Origin: Lysobacter_L cavernae
GTDB taxonomy: Bacteria; Pseudomonadota; Gammaproteobacteria; Xanthomonadales; Xanthomonadaceae
Assembly (NCBI RefSeq): GCF_042648505.1
Contig: NZ_JBHRXK010000002.1
Location: forward strand, 372,001 to 436,000
Direction: 5' to 3'
Length of the DNA: 64,000 bases
Made by a program: the position numbers and the translations under genes. The notes beneath the pieces are model-generated. The model was not told the DNA's origin and did not search any database. It saw nothing but the letters and a program-made list of their open reading frames with translations. Position 1 is the first letter of the stretch, and each line of letters starts with the position of its first letter. Positions 1 through 6,988 of this stretch are shown one piece after another.

Positions 1-428
1 GCGGCGCCGCCGGCTGGGCCACCGCCGAGGCGCTGTACGCGGTGGTGCCGGCCTATGTCGATGGGCTCGACAGCGAGGCGTTCCGGGTGGTGTTCCTCGG
101 CCACGAAACCCAGCACTTCGCCGACCAGAACGCCTATCCCGGCATCACACCGTGGGAGCTGGAATACCGCGCCAAGCTCGTTGAACTGGTGCAGGCGCGC
201 GAGGTCAGCGGCAAGCGCCTGGGCTACATGATCACCGCGCAGGGCGACGACATGGACTCGCCGCACACCTATGCCAACAAGCGCGTCGTCGCTGACTTGA
301 CCGCGCGGTTGGGCAAGGCGCCGGACGCGGTGAGCATCGACGAATTGCAGGTGGTCGCGCGCGAACTGCTGCTCGACGACACGCGTCGGCGCAAGACCTC
401 GCCGTCCAACGGCTCTGTCGCCAATTAA
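1..428 (+). CDS. HExxH metallopeptidase-like protein, 3' part only
   Basis: The frame is open from base 3 to a TAA at 426-428, so the gene starts left of the window. About 141 codons are visible. They contain HETQH, the HExxH zinc-binding motif of zincin metallopeptidases, followed about 22 residues later by ELEYRAKL, whose Glu residues could be the third zinc ligand as in gluzincins. No membrane segment is visible in this part. The C-terminus is basic and low in complexity. It reads in the same direction as the OsmC gene 43 bases downstream. The family is not recognised; peptidase activity is inferred from the motif only, and the missing N-terminus could carry a signal peptide or another domain. 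Confidence 0.6.
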   Translation, partial: GAAGWATAEALYAVVPAYVDGLDSEAFRVVFLGHETQHFADQNAYPGITPWELEYRAKLVELVQAREVSGKRLGYMITAQGDDMDSPHTYANKRVVADLTARLGKAPDAVSIDELQVVARELLLDDTRRRKTSPSNGSVAN

Positions 429-471
429 CGTCCCTGTGGCATGGTGGCGGCCTCCCACACAGGCCGCCACC

Positions 472-918
472 ATGTCCGAGCACATCGCCTCGATCCGCTG
501 GAACCGCAACGGCCAGCCCTTCGACTACGAGCACTACCCGCGCGACCACGAAGTGGCCTTTGACAACGGCAATACGATGAAGGGCTCGGCCGCACCGGCC
601 TACTTCGGAAGCGCCGACGGTGTCGACCCGGAGGAAATGCTGGTCGCCGCGCTGTCGTCATGCCACATGCTGACGCTGTTGGCGATCGCGGCGAAAAAGA
701 GCTGGGTGGTCGACCGCTACGAGGACGACGCAGTCGGCACGCTCGCCAAGAACGAGGACGGCCGGATGATGGTCACGCACGTCACGCTGCGGCCGCGCAT
801 CGCCTTCGCCGGCAAGGCACCCGATGCGGCCGAGCTGGAACGCCTGCACGAATCAGCGCACCGCAACTGCTTCATCGCCAACTCGGTGAAGACCGCCGTG
901 CGCGTGGAAGCGCGCTGA
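472..918 (+). CDS. OsmC family peroxiredoxin-like protein
   Basis: A 148-residue protein of the OsmC/Ohr fold, which reduces organic hydroperoxides with a pair of cysteines. Both expected cysteines are visible, one in LSSCHMLTLL and one in HRNCFIANS, and the length is usual for the family. The start is placed at the ATG at 472 because the protein homology (MSEHIASIRW) begins there; an in-frame upstream ATG at 442 would add 10 residues unlike the family. A palindrome, GGCGGCCT...AGGCCGCC, lies just upstream at 446-468. The gene converges on hslU. The family also includes proteins without proven peroxidase activity, so the substrate is unknown. Confidence 0.88.
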   Translation: MSEHIASIRWNRNGQPFDYEHYPRDHEVAFDNGNTMKGSAAPAYFGSADGVDPEEMLVAALSSCHMLTLLAIAAKKSWVVDRYEDDAVGTLAKNEDGRMMVTHVTLRPRIAFAGKAPDAAELERLHESAHRNCFIANSVKTAVRVEAR

Positions 919-955
919 ACCACGACGTACTGATACGGCCTGAATTTTGTTCCAT

Positions 956-1033
956 GTAGGGGCGACTTCAGCCGCGAGCCTTTCGCGTGTGCGCGGGCAT
1001 CCACTAAAAGCTCGCGGCTGAAGCCGCTCCTGC
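956..1033. repeat. GTAGGAGCGGCTTCAGCCGCGA-type inverted repeat
   Basis: Two arms of the same short repeat face each other around about 35 bases: GTAGGGGCGACTTCAGCCGC on the left and the complementary GCGGCTGAAGCCGCTCCTGC on the right. Other copies are at 2523-2595 and 19841-19880. It sits between the convergent osmC and hslU genes, so the transcript hairpin may act as a terminator for both. Confidence 0.8.
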
Positions 1034-1110
1034 AACGACTGGCCTGAGGGCCGGATCAACCTCCCAGCCTTCGAACCCTTCTCCACCCGAGGAGAAGGAA
1101 CGGCGTGGCC

Positions 1111-2508
1111 TCAGAGGATGTAGCGGCTCAGGTCCGGATCCTGCACCAGCTCGCCCAGGTGCGCGTCGACATAGGCGCGATCAATGCCGACCGCCTGGCC
1201 ACCGCGATCGGGGGCTTCGTAACTCAAGGTGTCGAGCAGGCGCTCGAGCACGGTATGCAGGCGGCGCGCGCCGATGTTCTCCTGGCGCTCGTTGACCTGC
1301 GCCGCGATCTCGGCGAGGCGATCGACGGCATCGGGCGTGAACGCCACCGCGACACCCTCGGTCTTGAGCAGCTCGATGTACTGCGTGATCAGCGCGGCCT
1401 TGGGCTCGGTGAGGATGCGGACGAAGTCGTCCTTGTTCAGCGCCGAGAGTTCCACCCGGATCGGGAAACGGCCCTGCAGCTCGGGGATCAGGTCGCTGGG
1501 CCTGGCCAGGTGGAACGCACCGGAAGCAATGAACAGGATGTGGTCGGTCTTGACCGCACCGTACTTGGTGCTCACGGTCGAACCTTCCACCAGCGGCAGC
1601 AGGTCGCGTTGCACGCCCTCGCGGCTGACATCGCCGCCGCCGACGTTCTCTCCGCGCTTGGCGACCTTGTCGATCTCGTCGATGAAGACGATCCCGTGCT
1701 GTTCGCAGGCTTCGATCGCGGCCTCGCGCACCTCGTCCTCGTTGACCAGCTTGCCGGCTTCATCTTCGGTCAGCTGCGCACGCGCGGCCTTGATCGCCAG
1801 TGTCTTCTTGTGGGTCTTGGCACCGGCCACCTGCGAGAACATCTGCCGCAGTTGCTGGCCCATCTCTTCCATGCCCGGCGGCGCCATGATGTCGACGCCG
1901 ACGTTGAGCGCGGTCTCGATCTCGATCTCACGCTCGTCGAGGGCACCGCTGCGCAGTTGTTTGCGCAGCTTGGCGCGGGTCTCGTTGTCGGCCGATGCGC
2001 TCTGCGCCGATGGCTCGTCCTTCGCCGCCTCCGCGACGTTGAAGCCGAACGAGGTGGCCGTACCGGTGCGACGCGGCAGCAAGGCGTCGAGGATGCGTTC
2101 CTCGGCGCGCTCCTCGGCCTGGGTGCGCACGCGCTGCTTGGCCTGCTCGCGGTACAGCTTGACCGCGGTGTCGGCCAGGTCGCGCACGATCTGCTCGACG
2201 TCCTTGCCGACGTAACCGACCTCGGTGAAGCGCGTGGCCTCGACCTTGACGAACGGCGCGTTGGCCAGCGTGGCCAGGCGCCGCGCGATCTCGGTCTTGC
2301 CGACGCCGGTCGGGCCGATCATCAGGATGTTCTTCGGCATCACCTCGTTGCGCAGCTCATCACTGAGCTGCATGCGCCGCCAGCGGTTGCGCAGCGCAAT
2401 CGCGACCGCGCGCTTGGCCGCGTGCTGGCCGACGATGTGGCGGTCGAGCTCCTGCACGATCTCGCGCGGGGTCATGGTGGCGTGACTGGTGTCGGGCTTG
2501 ATGGACAT
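1111..2508 (-). CDS. hslU: ATP-dependent protease ATPase subunit HslU
   Basis: The 465-residue AAA+ unfoldase of the cytoplasmic HslUV protease; hexamers unfold substrates and feed them to HslV. Walker A GPTGVGKT lies at residues 65-72, Walker B in GIVFIDEIDK, and the acidic intermediate domain lies between them. The C-terminus ends LSRYIL, matching the conserved tail that docks into HslV and activates it. The start used is the ATG at 2508; the ATG at 2475 (MTPREIVQEL) matches the E. coli start more closely and cannot be excluded. The gene lies 83 bases downstream of hslV, and a palindromic repeat fills the gap. In other bacteria this pair is heat-shock induced; no heat-shock promoter was identified here. 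Confidence 0.97.
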   Translation of the reverse strand: MSIKPDTSHATMTPREIVQELDRHIVGQHAAKRAVAIALRNRWRRMQLSDELRNEVMPKNILMIGPTGVGKTEIARRLATLANAPFVKVEATRFTEVGYVGKDVEQIVRDLADTAVKLYREQAKQRVRTQAEERAEERILDALLPRRTGTATSFGFNVAEAAKDEPSAQSASADNETRAKLRKQLRSGALDEREIEIETALNVGVDIMAPPGMEEMGQQLRQMFSQVAGAKTHKKTLAIKAARAQLTEDEAGKLVNEDEVREAAIEACEQHGIVFIDEIDKVAKRGENVGGGDVSREGVQRDLLPLVEGSTVSTKYGAVKTDHILFIASGAFHLARPSDLIPELQGRFPIRVELSALNKDDFVRILTEPKAALITQYIELLKTEGVAVAFTPDAVDRLAEIAAQVNERQENIGARRLHTVLERLLDTLSYEAPDRGGQAVGIDRAYVDAHLGELVQDPDLSRYIL

Positions 2509-2522
2509 GGAAGGTGCTTCTC

Positions 2523-2595
2523 GTAGGAGCGGCTTCAGCCGCGATCACGACGGGGAATGTGTTGCTGGAGCCTTCGCGGCTGAAGCCGCTCCTAC
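2523..2595. repeat. GTAGGAGCGGCTTCAGCCGCGA inverted repeat in the hslV-hslU gap
   Basis: Two near-perfect arms, GTAGGAGCGGCTTCAGCCGC and its complement, surround about 30 bases. The right arm reaches into hslV: the TAG stop codon of hslV (2592-2594 on the minus strand) is the TAG of GTAGGAG. The transcript would form a long hairpin between the two cistrons, which could affect the ratio of HslV to HslU. Confidence 0.85.
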
Positions 2596-3143
2596 AGTTC
2601 TTCAACCACGACATTGCGGTTGGTGTAGATGCACACGTCGCCGGCGATGTTGATCGCCTCGGTGGCGATGGTGCGGGCGTCTAGTTGCGTGTGTGCGATC
2701 AATGCGCGCGCCGCCGACAGCGCGTACATGCCGCCCGAACCGATCGCAATGATGCCGTCCTCCGGCTCGATCACGTCGCCGGTGCCGCTGATGATCAGCG
2801 AGGTCTCGCGGTCGGCCACGGCGAGCAACGCTTCGAGTTTGCCGAGGCGGCGCTCTGTGCGCCAATCCTTGGCCAGCTCGACCGCGGCACGGGTCAGTTG
2901 CCCGTGCTTTTCGAGCTTGGCCTCGAACAGCTCGAACAGGGTGAATGCATCGGCGGCGGCGCCGGCGAAACCGGCGATCACCTGGCTGTCGCGGCCCAAC
3001 CGGCGCACCTTGCGCGCGTTGGCCTTCATCACGGTGTTGCCGAGCGTGACCTGGCCGTCACCGGCGACGGCTACGCGACCGTCGCGGCGCACCGAGACGA
3101 TGGTGGTGGCGTGGAATACGTTGGGGTTCTGGCTCGGGTCCAT
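2592..3143 (-). CDS. hslV: ATP-dependent protease peptidase subunit HslV
   Basis: The 183-residue threonine peptidase of the HslUV complex, which forms a double hexamer in the cytoplasm. The catalytic Thr is the first of TTIVSVRR. In E. coli this Thr follows the initiator Met directly, but here 12 residues (MDPSQNPNVFHA) precede it, so the N-terminal Thr must be exposed by removing a short propeptide or by an unrecognised internal start. The glycine-rich GSGGMYAL segment and the conserved Lys in VMKANARKVRRL are present. It is the first gene of an hslV-hslU unit. Its stop codon lies inside a dispersed repeat. Confidence 0.96.
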   Translation of the reverse strand: MDPSQNPNVFHATTIVSVRRDGRVAVAGDGQVTLGNTVMKANARKVRRLGRDSQVIAGFAGAAADAFTLFELFEAKLEKHGQLTRAAVELAKDWRTERRLGKLEALLAVADRETSLIISGTGDVIEPEDGIIAIGSGGMYALSAARALIAHTQLDARTIATEAINIAGDVCIYTNRNVVVEEL

Positions 3144-3335
3144 GCGACCTCCGGGGGTGTCCAGGACGAAGTGGGGCCGGCCCGGGCGGCTTCAAGGCCG
3201 TAGTTGGCGGCCTACCCGCCCACCCTCCGACGTCGGGCGCTACGCACCTACGCTCAGGGCGAACGGGAATAGATTGGCTTGAGCTTTGGGCTTTTTGAGC
3301 TTTCGACAGCCCACCACCTCTCTAGACCCGAAGGG

Positions 3336-3483
3336 CGGCGTGCAGGATGCACGCCGTTTTCCGACCGAGCCATGGATGGCGAGTCGGAAAATCCCGATAC
3401 GCGTTCCCGTTCGTGGGGCTGATTTGTCGAGGGAGGCCGTTTCTTTTGGTTACTTTTCTTTGGGCCAGCAAAGAAAAGTAACC
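3336..3483. repeat. Structured intergenic element with three successive hairpins
   Basis: Three perfect inverted repeats follow each other in the 500-base gap between hslV and xerC. The first is GGCGTGCA/TGCACGCC at 3336-3356, the second is TTTTCCGAC/GTCGGAAAA at 3357-3391, and the third is GGTTACTTTTCTTTG paired with CAAAGAAAAGTAACC over 15 base pairs at 3448-3483. A REP-like palindrome follows at 3553. From memory, similar composite elements recur between genes in Xanthomonadaceae genomes; that cannot be tested here. It does not look coding. It could be a non-autonomous mobile element, a structured RNA or a terminator. The rest of 3144-3643 shows no gene. Confidence 0.65.
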
Positions 3484-3552
3484 CGGCCGCCTTTAGGCGG
3501 ACGGAAGCTGTGGCTGTTGCTTGTTCCAAACATCAAGACAACAGCAACGCCC

Positions 3553-3579
3553 CTGGATCCCCGCCTTCGCGGGGATGAC
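3553..3579. repeat. REP-like palindrome (CCCCGCCTTCGCGGGGATGAC family)
   Basis: CTGGATCCCCGCC TTC GCGGGGATGAC is a copy of the short repeat found also at 6869-6976, 13815-13840, 20914-20954 and 27086-27189. It lies upstream of xerC's terminus, between xerC and the structured element. Confidence 0.8.
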
Positions 3580-3643
3580 GAGCAACAGCAAAAAAACGAC
3601 GCGCGGCTGCATCATCGACGCCAACAACGCCAACAAAACCGTT

Positions 3644-4588
3644 CTACGGTTTACGTTTCGCGCGCGGATGCGCCGCGTCGTACACCTTGGCCAGGTGCTG
3701 GTAATCCAGATGCGTATAGATCTGTGTCGTGGCGATGTCGGCGTGGCCGAGCAGCTCCTGCACGCCACGCAGGTCGCCGGACGACTCGAGGATGTGGCTG
3801 GCGAATGAATGCCGCAGCAGGTGCGGATGCACTCGCTTGAACAGCCCCTGCCGCTGCGCCAGAAGGCGCAGGCGCAATTGCACCGCGCGCGGCGTGATCG
3901 GACCGCCGCCACGACCGGGAAATACCGGCGCATCGCCGTCGGCCCCGGTGGATGTTCGCCAATCGGTTAGCGCTGTGCGTGCGTGCGAACCCAGCGGCAC
4001 GCTGCGCTGCTTGCTGCCCTTGCCGAGTACGGTGACCAAACCGTCGGACAGGTCGAGATCACGCCAGCGCAGGCCGCACAGCTCGCTCAGGCGCAGGCCG
4101 GATGAATAGAACAACTCCAGCAGCGCGCGATCGCGCAGGCCCAGCGGCGCATCGATCGGCACCTCGACCAGCACCTTGGCCTCGTCGGGATCGAGCACCT
4201 GCGGCAGCTTGCGCGACGCCTTGGGCGAACGGATCGCCGCGGCCGGGCTTGCACTCAGGCGGCCCTGCCGAACCAGCCAGGCATAGAAGCTGCGGCACGC
4301 CGACAGCCGGCGCTGCAGGCTCTTGGGCGACAGGCCGCGACGGTGCTCGGCAGCGACGAAGGCACGCAGCTGCTCGGCGTGCAGCGCGCCGACATCGAGG
4401 CCCTGTGTGTGCGACCAGCCGGCCAGTGCGGCCAGATCACGGCGATAGGCGTCGAGCGTGTGCGCCGACATGCGCCGCTCGACTGCGAGGTGCGCGAGGT
4501 AGTCGTCGATGGCGGCGACTGGTGCTACCACGTCATCCCGCTGCGTGCCGGCATGACGCGATGGCGCGGGAGTGCGGTTAGCGCTCAT
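3644..4588 (-). CDS. xerC: Site-specific tyrosine recombinase XerC
   Basis: A 314-residue tyrosine recombinase that, with XerD, resolves chromosome dimers at dif near the division septum. The N-terminal SAM-like DNA-binding domain covers about residues 25-110. The catalytic domain shows the first Arg in SSGLRLSEL, the Lys in GKGSKQR, HLLRH with the His and second Arg, the His in LGHADIATTQ, and the nucleophile Tyr in IYTH. The gene order dapF-DUF484-xerC identifies it as XerC and not XerD or a phage integrase. The start overlaps the end of the DUF484 gene by 11 bases, so the two are probably translationally coupled. Confidence 0.95.
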   Translation of the reverse strand: MSANRTPAPSRHAGTQRDDVVAPVAAIDDYLAHLAVERRMSAHTLDAYRRDLAALAGWSHTQGLDVGALHAEQLRAFVAAEHRRGLSPKSLQRRLSACRSFYAWLVRQGRLSASPAAAIRSPKASRKLPQVLDPDEAKVLVEVPIDAPLGLRDRALLELFYSSGLRLSELCGLRWRDLDLSDGLVTVLGKGSKQRSVPLGSHARTALTDWRTSTGADGDAPVFPGRGGGPITPRAVQLRLRLLAQRQGLFKRVHPHLLRHSFASHILESSGDLRGVQELLGHADIATTQIYTHLDYQHLAKVYDAAHPRAKRKP

Positions 4589-5252
4589 ACCTCGTCAGCG
4601 CCGTTGCCAGCGACTCACCCATCATGCGCAGGAACAGCGTGCCCATGCCCGGGAAGAAACGGTTGGCATCGCGACTGCCAATCGCGACCAGGCCGACACC
4701 CGGCAACGGCAGCAGCGCAGTCGATTGCACGTCCTCGGCGCGCATTGCGTACAGCAGCGAGTGTTTCTCCGGCTGCAGGCGCCCGCACAGCGGCTCGCCA
4801 TCGGCCAGGCAGTCGCGGAACGGCTGCAGGCGCGCGTCGTCCGGTGCGATCACCTGCAGCCAGTCGGCATCGTCGAGGCCGGCGACCGGGTGAAACATCA
4901 CCAGTCGTATCAGGTCGCCATTGAAGTCTTCGGCCAGACTCGCTGTCATCGCCCGCAGGGTGTCGGCAGCGCTGTTCTGGCGCATCAAGGCAAGCGTGAG
5001 CTGGTGCGTGCGCACGCTCAGGCGCTCGTTCTCCTGGGCGTTGCCGAACAGCTCGTGCAGGCGGCGCGACAGCTCGCGGTTCTTGTCACGCAGCACTTCC
5101 AGCTGGTAACTGGCCAGCGACGCCGCCGGGCCTTCATCGCGCGGCACCACCAGGCTCAACGCCAAGTCCGGGAACTGCTGCAGAAAGCGCGGATGCCGGC
5201 GCAGCCAAGCGGCGATTTCGTGTGCGCTCAGCTTTTCTTGGGTCTCACTCAT
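4578..5252 (-). CDS. DUF484 family protein
   Basis: A 224-residue cytoplasmic protein of the DUF484 family (YigA in E. coli), with a GAF-like fold in the C-terminal half. It is found between dapF and xerC in many gammaproteobacteria, and its role is not established. The ATG at 5252 is used because AAGGAG lies at the right distance upstream and the family starts at MSETQEKLSAHE; longer in-frame starts would extend into dapF. It overlaps the dapF stop by 8 bases and xerC by 11 bases, giving a tightly coupled three-gene unit. The N-terminal segment AAWLRRHPRFLQQFPDL is the conserved family signature. Confidence 0.92.
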   Translation of the reverse strand: MSETQEKLSAHEIAAWLRRHPRFLQQFPDLALSLVVPRDEGPAASLASYQLEVLRDKNRELSRRLHELFGNAQENERLSVRTHQLTLALMRQNSAADTLRAMTASLAEDFNGDLIRLVMFHPVAGLDDADWLQVIAPDDARLQPFRDCLADGEPLCGRLQPEKHSLLYAMRAEDVQSTALLPLPGVGLVAIGSRDANRFFPGMGTLFLRMMGESLATALTRYER

Positions 5253-6090
5253 GCGTCCACTCTCCTTCGAACACGAAGGCCGTCGGGCCGGCCATCGCCA
5301 GCGGCGCGTCGTCCGCTGGCCAGGAAATCCGCAGTTCGCCACCGGGCAACATCACGCTGACGTCGCGGTCGACGCGACCGCGCCGGATCAGCACCGCCGC
5401 CGCGGCGCAGGCGCCGCTGCCGCAGGCCTGGGTCTCGCCGACGCCGCGCTCGTACACGCGCAGGCGGATGCGCTGGCGCGACTCGACCTGGGCGAAGCCG
5501 ACATTGACCGATTCGGGAAACGCCGCGTGCGACTGCAACACCGGCGCCACGGTCTCGACCGGCGCGGCGGTGATGTCGTCGACCTCGATCACCGCGTGCG
5601 GGTTGCCCATCGACACCGCGCCGAAGGTGAACACCGCGTCGTTGTGGTCGAGCACGTATTCGTCCTGGGCGCCGACAAAGCCGCGCAACGGGATCCGCGC
5701 AGGCGCGAACACCGGCGTGCCCATGACGATGCGGTAGTGGCCGTCGCCGAGGGCGGTCACCGCGTGCAAACCGACCGGGCTGTCGAGCAGGAAGCTCCGA
5801 TCAAAGGCAGTTCCATCACCGGCCGCGCCATCGCGCACCAGCCATGCGGCGATACAGCGCGCGCCGTTGCCGCATTGCTGCGACGACGAGCCGTCGGCGT
5901 TCCAGATGCGGTAGCTGGCGACGGCTCCGTCGCTGCGCGGGGCCTCGACGGTCAGGATCTGGTCGCAGCCGACGCCGCGGTGGCGATCGGCGAGTGCCCG
6001 GCACAGCGCCGGAACGGGCGGAGTCGCACCGTCGCGCAGGTCGAGCACGACGAAATCGTTGCCGGCACCGTGCATCTTGCTGAAATGCAT
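5245..6090 (-). CDS. dapF: Diaminopimelate epimerase
   Basis: Converts LL- to meso-diaminopimelate in lysine and peptidoglycan synthesis in the cytoplasm; 281 residues. Both catalytic cysteines are visible, one in QQCGNGARC and one in TQACGSGACAAA. The start MHFSKMHGAGNDF at 6090 matches the family; upstream in-frame codons run into lptM and are not conserved. It lies between lptM (25 bases upstream) and the DUF484 gene, with which it overlaps, as in E. coli. Confidence 0.97.
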   Translation of the reverse strand: MHFSKMHGAGNDFVVLDLRDGATPPVPALCRALADRHRGVGCDQILTVEAPRSDGAVASYRIWNADGSSSQQCGNGARCIAAWLVRDGAAGDGTAFDRSFLLDSPVGLHAVTALGDGHYRIVMGTPVFAPARIPLRGFVGAQDEYVLDHNDAVFTFGAVSMGNPHAVIEVDDITAAPVETVAPVLQSHAAFPESVNVGFAQVESRQRIRLRVYERGVGETQACGSGACAAAAVLIRRGRVDRDVSVMLPGGELRISWPADDAPLAMAGPTAFVFEGEWTHE

Positions 6091-6115
6091 GCGAGTGGCG
6101 TCCGCGCGCGCGGCT

Positions 6116-6367
6116 TCAGTCATTCCCGTCGCCATCGGCCGGTGGCGGAACCGGCTCGACCGGGGTGTCGGCGTCGGTGGCGGCCGGCGTGTCGCTGCTC
6201 GGCGGCACGGCATCGGCCGGTGCCGCGGGCTCGGCCGGCAGTGTCGCCGGATCGACCGGAATGGGCTTGGGCGGCAGGACCAGCGGGCCCTTGTTACCGC
6301 AACCGGCCAGTGCCAGCGGCAGGGCCAGCAGCAGCGCGAAGGGGATCAAGGCAAGGCGTGCATTCAT
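6116..6367 (-). CDS. lptM: LPS translocon maturation chaperone LptM (YifL)
   Basis: An 83-residue lipoprotein. The signal peptide MNARLALIPFALLLALPLALAG ends at a lipobox (LAGC), and the mature protein begins CGNKGPLVLPP, the hallmark of LptM/YifL. In E. coli LptM binds the LptDE translocon at the outer membrane and helps LptD form its native disulfides. The remainder is a Pro/Ala/Asp-rich disordered tail, longer than in E. coli. Its position just upstream of dapF is the conserved one. Confidence 0.9.
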   Translation of the reverse strand: MNARLALIPFALLLALPLALAGCGNKGPLVLPPKPIPVDPATLPAEPAAPADAVPPSSDTPAATDADTPVEPVPPPADGDGND

Positions 6368-6407
6368 GGCCGCAGTGTAGCCCGCGGCACTGCGCGAAAC
6401 GAAGCCG

Positions 6408-6854
6408 TCAGCGTGGCGGTTCAGGTCGCGCCCACAGCCAGATCGCGACCACGCTCATGATCGCGGTGCCGGTCGCGGCCATCCAGGGTTTCGGTGCGGT
6501 CAGGAACATGATCACCGCGCACGCGGCCATGGTCGTCACGGCCAGCCACTTGGCGCGGCGGCTGACTGCGCCGTGCGCCTGCCAGTCGCGGATCATCGGC
6601 CCGAACTGGCGGTGCGCAAGCAAGCGGGCGTGCAGGCGCTGCGAGCCGCGCGCGGCAGCGAACGCCGACAGCAGCACGAACGGCACCGTGGGCAGCCCGG
6701 GCACCACGATCCCGACGATGCCCAGGCCCAGGCTGGCATAGGCCAGCAACCACCAGGCCCAGCGGAAGCGGCTTTTGCCCTTTGCCCCGTTTGCGAGGGA
6801 AGGCGGGGATGGGGGCGTGGCGGGACTGGACGAATCTGGCTGCGGCTTGGACAT
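6408..6854 (-). CDS. YbaN family (DUF454) inner-membrane protein
   Basis: A 148-residue membrane protein with a Ser/Pro-rich N-terminal tail of about 28 residues, then hydrophobic segments at about 31-60 and 105-140. The segment GIVVPGLPTVPFVLLSAFAAARGS is the conserved DUF454 core (only part cited: VVPGLPTVPF). The function of YbaN proteins is unknown. It is transcribed in the same direction as lptM and may be in the same unit, 40 bases upstream. A start at 6854 is used; the longer disordered N-terminus is typical for proline-rich proteins in high-GC relatives. Confidence 0.85.
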   Translation of the reverse strand: MSKPQPDSSSPATPPSPPSLANGAKGKSRFRWAWWLLAYASLGLGIVGIVVPGLPTVPFVLLSAFAAARGSQRLHARLLAHRQFGPMIRDWQAHGAVSRRAKWLAVTTMAACAVIMFLTAPKPWMAATGTAIMSVVAIWLWARPEPPR

Positions 6855-6868
6855 GGGGTTTCGTGCTT

Positions 6869-6976
6869 GTCATTCCCGCGAAGGCGGCTCCGCTTTACCT
6901 CAGCGGAGCTGAGCATCCATGGACGTGACGGGGCCTGCAAGCAACGCCCATGGATCCCCGCCTTCGCGGGGATGAC
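6869..6976. repeat. Paired REP-like palindromes
   Basis: A left copy, GTCATTCCCGCGAAGGCGG, and an inverted right copy, GATCCCCGCCTTCGCGGGGA, flank about 60 bases that include GCTCCGCTTTACCTCAGCGGAGC, itself an inverted repeat. The unit fills the space between the ptrB-like gene and ybaN. Confidence 0.8.
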
Positions 6977-6988
6977 GGTGGCCTTCCG

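Noticed and set aside
1105..2526. Long plus-strand open frame opposite hslU
   Set aside because: It is the antisense shadow of hslU; such shadows are common at this GC content and the translation resembles no protein family.
3286..3840. Open frame across the xerC-hslV gap
   Set aside because: It consists of translated repeats and hairpins and then runs antisense into xerC; the peptide is low in complexity with no conserved core.
3644..4588. XerC as the integrase for the attC-like cluster
   Set aside because: It sits in the conserved dapF-DUF484-xerC order and lacks the extra patch found in integron integrases; it is the housekeeping recombinase.
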